The position numbers and the translations under genes were made by a program. Below are positions 33,855-45,600 of a stretch of DNA of 64,000 nt, piece after piece. The first letter of the stretch is position 1. Each line of letters starts with the position of its first letter. The notes under the pieces are model-generated. The model was not told the DNA's origin and did no database searches. It saw only the letters and a program-made list of their open reading frames with translations. The stretch covers positions 72,917,239 to 72,981,238 of the forward strand of contig NC_135712.1 of the NCBI RefSeq assembly GCF_964656455.1, read 5' to 3'. Source of the DNA: Halichoerus grypus (Eukaryota > Chordata > Mammalia > Carnivora > Phocidae).

Positions 33855-34290
33855 ACAGTTGGATATCCACTGGGTAATAGGCACAGTGTATACCAAGATA
33901 AAAACATACGGTCCCTGTCCTCACACAGCTTGCAGTCTAGAGGGAAGAACAGGCACGCCAATAATCTCTCACCATCCACCTTTGCTAAATGTCACACTCA
34001 AGATAAACAGAGGAGTTTGGGGAGAGCACCAAAAATCTAGCAACTGATTCTGAGAGATGCTCAGAGGGAGGAAAAAGCTTCACAGGAAAGGAAAAATGTC
34101 CCTTGAGTTTTGAAAGATAATGGGAGTTGCTCGTGTGGAAGAGAAGGGGTGGAGAAGAACGTTCCTGGCTGAAGGCCCAGCATGTGTGCGGTCATACAGG
34201 TGGGAGAATATGGAGCGTGTGAAGAACTGCAAATAGCTCTCAGAGGCCAGGGAACAGTGTGCAAATGGTGGAAGGGCAGCAGAGCAGCCT
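33855..34290 (-). repeat. L2 LINE 3' region, minus strand
   Basis: 'actgggtaataggcacagtg', 'acggtccctgtcctcacaca', 'gcttgcagtctagagggaag' then 'gagaagaacgttcctggctg' follow the reversed L2 from its 3' end inward. It abuts the MLT1 LTR downstream. Confidence 0.72.
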
Positions 34291-34295
34291 GGAAG

Positions 34296-34715
34296 CTTTA
34301 CAGGGTGAATGGTGTCCCCCAAAAAGATATGTTGAAGCCCTCACCCCTGGTACTTGTGAATGTGACCTTATTTGGAAATAGGCAGATGTGGGGTGATTAG
34401 GGGGGTGTCCTCATAAGAAGAGGAAAATTTGGACATAGAGACACACAGGCAAATATGCCAATGTAAAGACAGAGGTAGAGATTGGAACGATGCCTCTAAA
34501 AGCCAAGGAATGCCAAGGATTCGCCAGCAGCTACCGGAAATTAGGAGGGAGGCATAGAACAGATTTTTTCTTTGAGCCCCCAAGAAAGAATCAGTCCTGT
34601 TGATACCTTAATGTCAGGCTTCTGGTCTCCAAAATTGTGAGACAATAAGTTCCTGTGGTTTTAAGCCACCCAGCTTGTGGTAATTTGTTCTGGAAGCCCT
34701 AGGAAATTAATGTAA
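34296..34715 (+). repeat. MLT1-type solo LTR (ERVL-MaLR)
   Basis: 'gtgtcccccaaaaagatatg', 'gtgaccttatttggaaatag', 'tcataagaagaggaaaattt', 'aaagccaaggaatgccaagg', 'ttctggtctccaaaattgtg' and 'taagccacccagcttgtggt' follow the LTR end to end, with a short internal deletion after 34380. No internal retroviral part lies next to it. Confidence 0.9.
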
Positions 34716-35415
34716 TGGGTATATGAGCCCCTCTGAACTCTCACTTATTGGTAACCTACAATGCCCTTGGCTTCAGAGATATTTCTATGGAACTATTTGA
34801 ATGACTTGAAGATTCTTATACACAGATGTTGAAGCTACTCCTCCTCCAGATTCCTTTTTATACCTGCCCACAATTCTTAATAGACTGTGTATCCTGATTT
34901 TCATCTTTTTTTTCCCCTTTTTCTTTTCTTCTTTTTTTTCAGAAAGATTTACTTTTAATAATTATAGAATCATATTGTGTGAGTTTGGATGAGTCAGCCA
35001 ACTTGTTAGTGCCAAGTGTCCTCATCAGTTTTCATGATCCACCATCATTTCCTTGAGATTTCCAGAATTAGGTTGCTTGCACAGTTTGAAAAATGATCTT
35101 TGGCTCCCTGCAGACCCATGTGAGCACATGACTATCTTCCAGTGCCATCTCAGTAGAGCAAATCTTCCCAAGGCATATCTAGGGCAGGGCCCACCTCTCA
35201 GGATTCCTTCTGATCCTGCAGAATGAAGATCCCATCTGGGATATCTGCTCTGTGTTGGCTGATAGGGAAACTAAGTTGAGCAAGACACCCTTAAGAAGCT
35301 GGCAGCCTGGTAGAGGCTGGGCTTGGGAGAGAGTCATAAAGACCAAGTTGTTTCAGTACATTGTAGTTAGGGACCCAGTACATGGATGCACAGGATGTGT
35401 CAGAGCCCAGAATAG
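34716..35415. other. Unannotated sequence
   Basis: Contains a T/C-rich tract (34905-34941). No repeat family or gene recognised. Confidence 0.42.
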
Positions 35416-35419
35416 GACC

Positions 35420-35655
35420 ACATGGCCCATAATAATGCCTGCCATTTGTTGAGCACCCACTGTGTCCCAGATACCACAGTGGGAGCCTACATGCATTATC
35501 TCTAATCCTTAAAGGGAAAGATGCATATTACCATCCTCATTTTACAGATGGAAAAGCTGAGTTTCAAGATATTAAGTAACTTACTCAAGGTCACTCAGCA
35601 AGTGACAGAGCCATGACTTGAACTTAAGACTGCCTAACACCCAAGATCACACATA
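35420..35655 (-). repeat. MIR copy, minus strand
   Basis: 'ttgttgagcacccactgtgt', 'atgcattatctctaatcctt', 'cctcattttacagatggaaa', 'actcaaggtcactcagcaag' and 'gacttgaacttaagactgcc' give nearly a full reversed MIR. Confidence 0.87.
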
Positions 35656-36035
35656 TTCTCTCCATAATGCTAGGCTGGTTGATACTCAGAACTTGTTTCC
35701 TCAAAGTAGGTGCTTAAAAATATTCACTGATTTTTCCATGTTGTTTCTGCACTCTCCAAAACATTTAGAGGAGAGGTAAAGATTGAACTCACTAAGGCTG
35801 TCAACAACCCACTCTCTGCTGTTCTTATCTTGCTTGAGCTTTCCGAAGGTTTTACCTATTCTTGAAATTTCTTCCTCCCTTGCCTTCCACATCATACTTG
35901 GCTAGTGGTCCTTCTTCCCCTTTGGATGTTCTTTTCAATTTACTCTTTCTCTAACTCCTTCTTTAACATCCCTCCCTCCATCCATTTCTTATTCATCACG
36001 CTATATACCATCTTCAGGAAAATTTCATCTGCTTT
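35656..36035. other. Unannotated sequence
   Basis: Pyrimidine-rich in 35880-36000. Could be an upstream part of the L2 that follows, too diverged to assign. Confidence 0.4.
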
Positions 36036-36039
36036 CAAT

Positions 36040-36420
36040 TATTTCAATTACTTTCTTGGTCAGGTTGTGCTCATTTGTTTCTTGTTGATTCCCAAATCTT
36101 TATATTTAGTGTCAACCCCTTTTCTGAGCCCCAGACCTAGATACCAAGTGTTCCTGTGACCATCTCCACCTGAGGCTCCCACAAACACCTCAAAGCTACC
36201 ATGTGCACATCTGATCTCCTATCTTTCTCTGTTCTCCATCCCAGGGAGTGGTGCCCCATATCCCCTTGTTGGCCAAAGCACCCCTCTCCTTCATCCTCCC
36301 ACATGTGGTCAAAGTCAGTTAAATTTTCCTCATTCTACCTCCTAAATATCTCTCAAATATGCCTACATCAGCCATTCCCACAGTCAGCACCTGGGGTCTG
36401 TCCCCTGTCCTCTCTATCTT
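36040..36420 (+). repeat. L2 LINE fragment, plus strand
   Basis: 'ttgttgattcccaaatcttt', 'tgagccccagacctagatac', 'catctccacctgaggctccc', 'acaaacacctcaaagctacc' and 'atgtgcacatctgatctcct' match the long L2 3' ORF region. Confidence 0.72.
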
Positions 36421-36429
36421 AAAGGACTT

Positions 36430-36640
36430 GATTGTTTTTATTTTCAACTAATTTTCAAGTTACGGAAGAGTTGCAAGGATACTACAGAGAGGTCCTGCAT
36501 ACCCTCCACCTGGCTTCCCTTGTGTTAGCATCTTGCAAATCCATGCTACAGTTATCAAAACTAAGACGTTAACACTGTGTACCGAGTGATTTTTATGGCT
36601 TCTGGGACAGATACTCCTGGTTACCTAGTTTGCTTCCCCA
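36430..36640 (+). repeat. Old L1/HAL1-like relic
   Basis: 'gttacggaagagttgcaagg', 'atactacagagaggtcctgc', 'gtgttagcatcttgcaaatc', 'gttatcaaaactaagacgtt' follow a motif common in old L1-class 3' sequences. Family assignment is tentative. Confidence 0.45.
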
Positions 36641-37546
36641 GAATCTTTTTTATCCCCATTTTTTTTTTTTTTTAGCTTGAAGTGGAAATGTGTCCATCCC
36701 CAGAGGATGGAGTCAACAAATCTTGTCTCATTTTGACTAACTTCCACTCATCTCCCAGCATAAGCTGACTCCCCTGAATCTAGGTCAGGTGGTCCTCCCA
36801 GATGCTCACCCACTACCCTGCCCTTTCTCTAGAATCCTTGGGTTGTAACTCTCCACGTACTTGCCTATCATCCTCTCTGGAATCATGAGGAACTTGCACT
36901 AACTGCCTGCTCCATTTCTGGCAGACACTCAGAAATCATTCGTGATATGAGTGAATGAAACTAGACTATTACAGCTGGAGCTATGGGATTGCAGTTGGCT
37001 ACCAGAAGGGTGTCACCTATAATTTGAGGGGTTTGAGCAGTGGTTGGGTACCCATAATCTTTGATAACACAGAGGCCTGTCCCACGCAGAGAGACCCCAT
37101 GTCATTTCCAACCTCACCCTGACCACCCTGGTGACAAAGGGCAGGGCCAAGCTTGATTTCACCGGCTCCTTGAATGTCATGTCTGGGAGAGTACCTTGAA
37201 CGCAATGGTTCCCAGACCTGGCTGGCTGACTTAGAACCTCCAGAGATGGGGCCTGGCAATCTGCCTGTTTAATAAACTTGCTAGATGATGCATCACACCA
37301 CAGGAGCCTGGCTCCCATCCAAGAACTGGCATTCAGAAACCCCTGCTGCTATAGGCCAATCTGCTTATTTCTTAGACAGTGTTGGACAGTCTGGTCATGA
37401 AGGTCCATTCGAGCTTTGACTTTTCTGATAGAGAATTCTCTTTCTTAAATTTCAAAATAAGCTGGTGAGTCCAAATATTGTAATATGCATCATGGATATA
37501 CATGTTATGCACCTAAAATATGTCTTTTATAAAGTCATATATGATA
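36641..37546. other. Unannotated, with a hAT-like piece
   Basis: A T15 run is at 36661-36674. At 37190-37345 'gcaatggttcccagacctgg' and 'gatggggcctggcaatctgc' resemble a degenerate MER5-type element. 36880-36960 is weakly L2-like. Confidence 0.42.
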
Positions 37547-37565
37547 GGAAATGTCTCCATTTTCT

Positions 37566-37807
37566 TTTTTTTTAAATTTTTTAATTGTTATGTTAATCCC
37601 CATACATTACATCGTTAGTTTTAGATATAGTGTTCCATGATTCATTGTTTGTGCATAACACCCAGTGCTCCATGCAGAACGTGCCCTCCTCAATACCCAT
37701 CACCAGGCTAACCCATCCTCCCAGCTCCCTCCCCTCTAGAACCCTCAGTTTGTTTTTCAGAGTCCATCGTCTCTCATGGTTCATCTACCCCTCCGATTTC
37801 CCCCCCT
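37566..37807 (-). mobile_element. 5'-truncated carnivoran L1, 3' UTR only
   Basis: A reversed short A tail leads into 'aattgttatgttaatcccca', 'gtgttccatgattcattgtt' and 'cacccagtgctccatgcaga', the carnivoran L1 3' UTR on the minus strand. Only about 240 bp were copied. The duplication 'ggaaatgtctccattttct' (19 bp) is exact at 37547-37565 and 37808-37826, so this is a comparatively young L1 event. Confidence 0.92.
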
Positions 37808-37826
37808 GGAAATGTCTCCATTTTCT

Positions 37827-39100
37827 TAACCTTAAACCTTTTTATTCTAAACCTCACTTTTACAATGCTAACATCAGAGATTTTGATGTGATGAATCCTG
37901 TAGCAGTATTGCATTAGGATCTGACAGGTAAATTACATGCATTTGAATGTTGATTTAGCTCTGCAATCATAGTCAATTTGCGCCCTGGCTTTTGGGCAGG
38001 CTTTTGGGCTCTCTCTCTCTGGCTAGCCTTTCTTTCTACATATAACATTTACTGATTTTTATTATTGGAATATAGTACTGGTTTTTAGTCCAAAATAGGT
38101 TAGTCCTAATGTTCACGCCTCTCCAAAATTATGTATCTCTGTCTAAGGAAGCCAAATTGCAGTAGATTTTCCAGTCTTTAAAATACCTAATATTTTGTAA
38201 TGGTTTGGCTGGTTACTATATGGAGACAGAAATACCATATGTCAAAATCCCACCTAATCCCTGCTCTCCCTCCCGTTCTAGACAAAGAGAATGAAGTTCA
38301 GGAGCAACATGGACAGCCCCTACCATGAGATCTGCAGAGCCAGAGTGGGTGTGTGAGGATTGGAGGAACAGTGGAGCCACAGAGGCTGAGTGACCCCCTC
38401 AGTATTTCTGCACCTCGGAGGAAAACAATGCAGCTCATAAGTCTGTATCTTTTCAACTCAAGGCCCACTCGCTGGGTGCAAACTGGGGTCAAGCATGTGG
38501 CCAGGCATGGCGGGAGGTGAATGCATAAGCTGTTACAGGCAAGGAGCTTGGAGTCCTGTGGGAAGAACGTTCTGGGAGTTCTAAAGAACTCAATATCCAG
38601 CAGAACCATGATAAAAATTTTAAATTCTCACGTTAATTTGAATATCTCAAAGGCAAAGAACAGTGGATGTTCAACAGTTGGTCAGGGAGTTGGGAATGAT
38701 TTCATGGTCTGTGTGGCACATTCCTCACCCCTTTATCACTAGTGAGGATTCATTTCCAACAAACATTTAAGAAACAATTAAGCCTCCATGGCTAGTCAGA
38801 TGTACATGAAAATGTTTGGTCACCATTTTTCCCGGCTACTGCTATGATACTTGTTCCATACCACAGGGCTATAGGGAAAGAACCATGACTTTCTTAACTC
38901 ATTTCCACATCTCCTGCTTCCTGCGCCTGTGATTGGAGGTGAAATGGGCCATCCACTGAAGAACTGAAGTTCTTCTAATTTCTTTGGATAACAAAGGGCA
39001 AGGAGACCCTTTCTGACATTTTGGCTTTGGAACTTGCCATCAGTACGTTCACCAGAGCTGTGACAAGTCCTTTTCTACCTTCCTTTCTTCTTTTCTTCTT
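37827..39100. other. Unannotated sequence
   Basis: No repeat family or gene recognised. Frames at 38298-38742 show no known domain. Confidence 0.42.
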
Positions 39101-39104
39101 TCTG

Positions 39105-39985
39105 TTAATATATATTGAGCATATCTTATGTACAGGCCCTGTGCCAAGCTCTGGTTTAGTTGATTCAGAAGAGAGAGGCAACAAAGTGACTGCTGACAGA
39201 GGTTGTGCACAGAGTATTTGGGAAATACCTTGGTCATCTCTGCTTTTGTCCAATAATCTCTTAATGAGCAATTGCTATGCTATATCAGAGACACAGAGGT
39301 AAAGTAAAATGAGTTCCTGTTTGTAAACACTCACAGTCCAGTCCTGACACCTAGATAGAGGTGACTATGAAACAAGGTAGATAATGTTGAATGACGCAAA
39401 GGCTGATAGTTCACCTACCCATCTTTCCATCCACCATCCCTCCATCCAACAAATATTTATTAAATATATCCATTACAAGCCAGCTCTATTCTCAGCTCTG
39501 GAGATGCTGTACAAACCACAAAAAAAAAAGAATATTAATAAACAGTTAATTCTATTAGTGAAAAGTTCTACAAAGGGAATAAATCAGGTGATGTGATAAA
39601 AAGTGCCCCAGATAGAGGTCATGGAAGGCCTTTCTGAAGCAGGGACACCTGAACTGAGGCCGAAGGGGTATGGAGGAGCCAGACATGTGATTATTTGGGT
39701 GAATAATCTCAGGCAAAGGAATAGCAAATGCAAAAGTCTTGAGGTAAGAATTAGTTTAGTGGGTTCAGAGAACAAAAGAAAGGCCAGTGTGACTGGAGAG
39801 TAGCTGGGGGACAGGGGGCTGTGGAGTACAGGCAGAGGAGATCTGAGAGCAGGGCATAGCCCATATCATGTGATCCCTTAGAGATCCTAAGAAGTTTAGA
39901 TTTTATTTAGTACATCAAAATGCCTTTGAGAACTTTATATTAGTAGGGACATATTCTGATTTATGCTTTAAAAAGATTGCTCTGA
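39105..39985 (-). repeat. L2 LINE copies, minus strand (two in tandem)
   Basis: First piece (39105-39400): 'atattgagcatatcttatgt', 'acaggccctgtgccaagctc', 'cacagtccagtcctgacacc'. Second (39420-39985): 'ccaacaaatatttattaaat', 'gaaggcctttctgaagcagg', 'gcaaatgcaaaagtcttgag', 'ggacatattctgatttatgc'. Each starts with an L2 3' end, so these are two elements of the same orientation. Confidence 0.82.
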
Positions 39986-40111
39986 ACCTGTTTCTCAGTG
40001 ATGAATACAATAAGTATACAAAAAAGCAAACAGTAAAGATATAGATCCAAAGAACACATAATTGATATTTATAGAACATTTTCTACCCAATACGTGTAAA
40101 ATACACATCCT

Positions 40112-40311
40112 NNNNNNNNNNNNNNNNNNNNNNNNNNNNNNNNNNNNNNNNNNNNNNNNNNNNNNNNNNNNNNNNNNNNNNNNNNNNNNNNNNNNNNNNN
40201 NNNNNNNNNNNNNNNNNNNNNNNNNNNNNNNNNNNNNNNNNNNNNNNNNNNNNNNNNNNNNNNNNNNNNNNNNNNNNNNNNNNNNNNNNNNNNNNNNNNN
40301 NNNNNNNNNNN
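40112..40311. other. Assembly gap (200 N)
   Basis: Exactly 200 undetermined bases. The round length suggests a placeholder rather than a measured size. L1 homology resumes on the far side after only a short missing part. Confidence 0.99.
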
Positions 40312-40639
40312 CCAAGATCAAACATTTATTGACCCATTAAATAAATCTCAGTACATTCAAGCAGATGAAATCCTGTAGACTGTGTTCTCTAAACCAATGG
40401 AACTAAATTGGAAATCAATCAGACTAAGGTTACCTAGAAAACTCCGCCAAATATTTAGAAATTAAATAACACACTTCTAAGCCGCACATGAGTCAGAGAG
40501 GAAATTAGAAGGAAAACTGGATAATTTTGAACTGGCTAATAAAGAAAATACAATATATCAAAATTTATGGTATACAACTAAAGCAATGCTTAGAGGGAAA
40601 TTTATAGTTTAATTACCTATATTGAAAAGGAAGACACAG

Positions 40640-40818
40640 GGATGCCTGGGTGGCTCAGTCGGTTAAGCAGCTGCCCTCAGCTCAGGTCATGATCCCAGGG
40701 TTGTGGGATTGAATCCCGCATCGGGCTCCTGGCTCAGCGGGCTCCTTGCCTGCTCTGCCTCCTTGTGAGCTCTCTCTCTCTCTCTGACAAATAAATAAAT
40801 AAAATCTTAAGAAAAAAA
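40640..40818 (+). mobile_element. Can-SINE inside L1
   Basis: 'gggatgcctgggtggctcag', 'tcatgatcccagggttgtgg', a CT-rich middle shorter than usual, then 'caaataaataaataaaatct' and A tail. Flanked by 'aaaaggaagacaca' at 40625-40638 and the near copy 'aaaaggaagaaaca' at the far end (about 40817-40830). Confidence 0.94.
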
Positions 40819-41462
40819 AAAGGAAGAAACATTTTAAATCAGTGATATAAGTTTTTACCTTGAAAAGTTAGAAAAAGAACACATTAAATCTGATCTAGAA
40901 GAAAAGAAATAATAAACATAAGAGTAGAAAACAATGAAAGGAAACACATACCCTAAATAGAGAAAATTGACAAAGTCAGAAGTTGGTTCTTTGAAAAGAT
41001 TAATAAAATGTATAAATCCTTATTAAGATTAATCAAGAAAAAAAGAGTAGGCACTAATGACCAATTTCAAGGATGGAAGAGGGAATATTTTATATCTAGA
41101 TATTAAAAGGGTAATAAGGAATATTATAAACCTCATGTTAATAAAGTCAATAATTTAGACAAATGAACAAATTCTTTGAAAACATAACTTACTAAAGCTG
41201 ACTCAAGATGAAACAGAAAATCTAAATAACCCAATGTCTATTAAAAATATTCAATTCATAATCTTAGTCAAAAACATTTCCACAAAGAGAATTCCAGGCC
41301 CAGATGGTTTCACTGGTGAGTTCTGTCAAGTATTCATGGAATTAATAGTACCGATTATACACAAACTCTTTTACAAAAATAGACATTAAAGCTCCATTTC
41401 TTAATTCATTTTATGAGGCTAACATAATCTTTTGAGAAAAACCAGACAGACATTTAAGAAAA

Positions 41463-42565
41463 GGAATATATTGTCCCAAATCTCAGGTTCTGGAAGTGGC
41501 AGAGCAGTCTCAGGGCCCCCATTTCCAACCCAGGCTCCTTCTCCACCACGTTGTCTCCTAGAAAGCAGCCCCTTCAGAGTCCAAAAATTACATCCGTTAG
41601 GCAACAGTTTAAGGCTTCCAGGGCCAGAAACTGAAACCTGAGGAACCCTCCTTTATTACTTCCTACTCCTGAAGGACTGATGGGTGGTTCTGTACCCCAT
41701 ATTGCCTAGTTTGGAGTCCCTGGTATGAATCTTCCTATTTACAATAAAGAGCAGTGTGAAGCCAAAGATATATGTGTGGTTATAGAAAACAAAACAAAAA
41801 ACAAAAAACAAAAAAGCAAAAAAACCTCTTCCACATTACATCTGGTTTTGTCATTTGGGCCAATAATCCTGTCTAGTCCATTATGTATTGCTTGGGTAAT
41901 AGATATGGCCCAGAAGGAATGCTGAAAAGTTTGAGCAGGAGTGCAAGCCCCTGCCAGAAGAAGACAGCAGAATGGTGGCGTAGTGACAGCAAAACTCTAC
42001 TCAGTTTCTATTCACACAGAGGGCCAAGGCTTAAAATTGAAGCTTCGGTGCTAGGGATTGATACTCAAATACATAACATGTCTCATATTTTACCTATTAT
42101 CAGAACTTGAAATAGCTCCTCTGTGAGTTCCTCTGTGACCCTGTAGTTTTGGTGTCCTGGGTAGGAGTTCAGAAGCAGGCCATTGGGTGGAACATGGGAA
42201 CTTTTTTCCCCAGTGTCTGTTATAACGGGTTGTGAATCTTCGCGTTGGAGAACATGCTTGGGCTGGTCTTCATCTCTCAGCCTTGATATGTAATATTGCC
42301 CCCTTGTCTAGTTGAGTCTACCTCCTGTATTCTCTCAACTCTGCTGCCTCTCCTCATTCCCATCTGTCCTTGTTCGGGGCTTCCTTGTCAGCTCTATGGC
42401 CATGGTCTCCTGGCATGTTCCCTGCCTTTAGTCTCCTTGCCTCCAGTCTGTCTTTCACAGGATCACTAGAATCTGCATCTCTTGTTAGCTTTGTAAGCCA
42501 AAAGCTCATCAGTGTGTCTTCCTAAGTTCTAGCCTCAGCATGTATAATTAATTTCTCAAGGTTCA
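41463..42565. other. Unannotated sequence
   Basis: An A/CAAAA-rich tract is at 41789-41827. No gene or family recognised. Small frames at 41432-41641, 41725-41925 and 41883-42110 have no known domain. Confidence 0.42.
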
Positions 42566-42569
42566 TCTC

Positions 42570-43485
42570 TCCAAACTCAAATCCCAATGTCCTTCCCTAA
42601 CTTCTCCCGCACAGTCTTCCCCATCTCAATTAAAGACAGTTCCATTCATCTAGTTGTACAGGCCAAAAAACCTGGAGTCACAGCTGGCTCTACCTTTCCT
42701 TCCTGCCCTGCGTCTAATCTAGTCAGCAAATCCTGCTGTCTTTATCTTCATCAGAAATCCAGATCCTTACTGCTCACAACCTCTATTTCATCACCCTGAA
42801 TCAAATCTCACTGATCTCTCACCGGGATTATTGCAAAAGCTCCTTACTGGTCTCTCTGCCTTCTCCCTTACCCCACTATTATTATTTTCAAGTAGCAGCC
42901 AGAGTATTCCTGTCAGACCCAGAAGCCAGTGTGTAAAATCCTGTGTGCAAAATCCACAGTTGCCACCTTCAGAGTAAAAGCAAAACCTATTTCAACGTTC
43001 TAGAAAATCCTACTCTATCTGGCCCCTCATAAGCTTCCCAAACCCATCTCTAGGATAATCTCCAGTGCCTCCTCCACTCCAGCCATGCCGGCCCCATCCA
43101 CATTCTAGGCAAGCTCCTGTCTCAGAACCCTGTGTCTGGTATTCCTTCTGCCTGGAAAGCTGGTCCCCCACATGTCTGCATGGCCCACTACCTTGTTTCT
43201 TTTAGGTTCCTTATCATTGAGGCCTTCCCTGACTACCCTCTTCTCTGACTTCTCCGATCTTTTCTATCTTTTCCTGCCTTTTTTTTTTTAACAGAGCACA
43301 TATAGCCTTCTGATGTACTATATGCTTATCTAATCACTTATTATTATTTATAGTCTGTATTCTCAAATAGAATATAAGTTCTGTGAAGGCTGAACTTTAT
43401 TTTATTCAGTGCTGTGTCCCCCAGTGCCTGGCACCTAATAGGTGCTCAATAAATATTTATCAAATGTGTGAATAAATGAATATGT
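42570..43485 (+). repeat. Long L2 LINE 3' region, plus strand
   Basis: This is the longest L2 in the window. In order: 'agacagttccattcatctag', 'cctggagtcacagctggctc', 'ccgggattattgcaaaagct', 'ctggcccctcataagcttcc', 'attccttctgcctggaaagc', 'gaggccttccctgactaccc' and the end 'ggtgctcaataaatatttat'. The frames are broken. Confidence 0.87.
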
Positions 43486-44410
43486 TTCTCTAGCCTCATC
43501 TTCCAGAGATTCTCCCCCCTTTGAACACTAGCCGTTAAATAATACTGATGATGATAATGATGATAGTGATGACAATAAGCATTCCTTGGAAAAACTTTGT
43601 GATATACAAAAGAGGATAAAAAAAAACTGAGGTAACTATTAATTGTCAACACATGTATGTATAGCATACTGATTAAAACAAGCACACACAAAAAAGAATA
43701 TAGCCAGAGCATGTGCAAAATACATCAGTGAAGAAAGTGCTCGTTGGATTCCGAGTGCTGTGGATTTACAACAACAATGGCTCCCTGGTCTCCACAGCAT
43801 CCCAATGGTAATGTCACAGACTAGAAACCAGATGTTGGGTTTATTGTTCAAAACTCTGTGGTGATATGGGTGGGGCTGTGTTTAGCCATCATCCCCTCAA
43901 GGTCCTAGCTATGAAATGTTCTGATTCTTTGGCAAGAATAGAAAGCATTCCTGTGAACTGTACAGCGCCTATTTGGAGCCCTCATTAAAAGAGAGATCAT
44001 GCAGGCACAAATGGATCACTTAGGCCCAGGAGGTTTCCGGGGAAAGGAAATAGCTAAGTCTCTTCAGTGTTGTTGTCTGGGATTGCCAGATGCTCCAGGA
44101 CACAGGTGCATGGGATGGTCCCATTTCCCAGGGCCTTGTCCTATTTCAAGCTATGTTGGGACATCTCATGAAATCAAGATGTTTCTCCCTGATTATAACT
44201 TCCTTAATGTCCCTCATAAAAGTGGGTTTTCTATCTGTAGATGACCTACATTCAATTCCTCTACTCCACCCCGTATGCCTCACAGACAGCTTAACAAGCC
44301 AGGGAGTCACTCTTATTAGAGGCCAGCAAGCCAAGCCCTCGAATAGTCCCGACTGGTTACCTTTGCCTTTTAGCACCTCCTCTGCCTTCATTATCTTTCT
44401 CTCCCTCACC
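43486..44410. other. Unannotated sequence with a GAT-rich tract
   Basis: A degenerate (GAT)n run is at 43545-43572. No repeat family or gene recognised elsewhere. A 110-residue plus frame at 44090-44422 and an 89-residue minus frame overlap each other and show no known domain. Confidence 0.42.
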
Positions 44411-44414
44411 CTCA

Positions 44415-44625
44415 ACCTCTGATCTAGTGGTTGTCAGACTTGGAAATGCATGAGAATCTCCTGGAGGGCTCCTTAAAGCACAGCTTCCTGGGACCCACCT
44501 CCATAGTCTCTAACTCAGTAGGTGTGGGGCGGGGCTGGAGACTTTACGGTCCTATCAAGTTCCCAGGTGTTGCTGCTATTGTCAGTCCTAGGACCACACT
44601 CTGAGACTCACTGGTTCACTTGCCC
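44415..44625 (-). repeat. MER5A-type hAT fossil
   Basis: 'gtggttgtcagacttggaaa', 'tctcctggagggctccttaa', 'gacccacctccatagtctct', 'agttcccaggtgttgctgct' and 'ggaccacactctgagactca' give both ends in reverse order. Near full length. Confidence 0.83.
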
Positions 44626-44714
44626 ACCGTCCAAACTTCTCTCCATCTCCTCTCCATTCTCACTGCCACTGGCTTCAGTTGGGCCCTCACAGATTTCTAA
44701 ACTTTGAGAATTTG

Positions 44715-44850
44715 GACAGATTTTAATCAAACTAATAATGTCTCAGGGAGGTAAAGCAACAGACTCAAAGTCGCACAGCTAGAAGCTGGTAGAGCCAGGA
44801 TCCAACCTCAGGTCCTTCCGATTCCATACGGCACAGTACAGTGATTCCAT
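44715..44850 (-). repeat. MIR fragment, minus strand
   Basis: 'tctcagggaggtaaagcaac', 'actcaaagtcgcacagctag', 'agagccaggatccaacctca' are the reversed centre and head of MIR. Confidence 0.8.
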
Positions 44851-44984
44851 TTCCTGCCTTGCTAGGAGGCCCTGGTGCCTAGAGAAGGACAGGCCTGGCC
44901 CAGTGCAAAGTCACTGAACAAGTTAGCGGAGGGTCAGGCCTGAGGACCCCGCTCTCTTGGCTCCTAATGCTTCTCTTCTTCCCA

Positions 44985-45600
44985 CGTTCATTCAGCTAAT
45001 CTAATGAGCACCTCCTGTGGACCAAACATGAGATGATCCCTTCATTTTCTCAAACACATGTGAGCATCTACTATGTAACAGGCTCTGTCTCAACCACAGT
45101 AGTGAGAACAATAGTCCTCATGAGTTCAAGTTCATAGTCCAATGGAGGAATTAGACATTAACCAAATAACTACACACAAATTAAAGTGGAACTGTCTTCA
45201 GGGCTGTAACGGAGGAGTTCACGGTGCTCTGAGCACATCTAAATGGGGAATTTGATGTAGACAGAAGTGTAGAGGAAATTTTCCTGGGTAAGTGACAAGT
45301 AGGTTTGTATCTAAAGGGCAATCAGGTAAAGAGGGGAGGGCAAGGTATTTGGTGAAGGGAGAAGCATATATAAAGGGCCTGTGGTAGGAGGGACCCTGGT
45401 GATTACAGGGAATTAAAAAAAAAAAAAAAAAAAGGCAGTATGGCTAGAGCAAGAGAAGTTGAGGCCAGAGAGGTAGGGGGATGTCAGGCTCACAAAACCC
45501 AATAGGGTTCATTATGAGATTTTAAAATTTTAATAACAACAGGAACCCCCCATGGGGTTTTAAAGCAGGGAGCGATGGCATAATCAGATTTGCTTTCTTG
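44985..45600 (-). repeat. L2 LINE, minus strand
   Basis: 'atgagcacctcctgtggacc' then 'gagcatctactatgtaacag', 'catagtccaatggaggaatt', 'ggtagtgacaagtaggt'-like spacer, 'gcgatggcataatcagattt'. Two L2 3' ends at the left suggest two nested or adjacent copies. A 19-base A run lies at 45415-45433. Confidence 0.75.

Larger units (their letters stand above)
40010..41462 (+). repeat. L1 ORF2 fragment containing a SINE and an assembly gap
   Basis: The ORF2 order can be followed: 'tttatagaacattttctacc' before the gap, 'aactaaattggaaatcaatc' after it, 'aaagcaatgcttagagggaa', 'tagagaaaattgacaaagtc', 'cccagatggtttcactggtg' and 'ttttatgaggctaacataat'. All frames are broken. It ends at about 41462, before the reverse-transcriptase core. 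Confidence 0.87.

Noticed and set aside
39995..40340. Open frames of 80-108 residues across the N run
   Set aside because: They consist mainly of undetermined residues from the assembly gap.
45415..45433. A19 run as the tail of a processed pseudogene
   Set aside because: L2 sequence continues on both sides without a target duplication or gene-like sequence upstream, so it is an internal A expansion.
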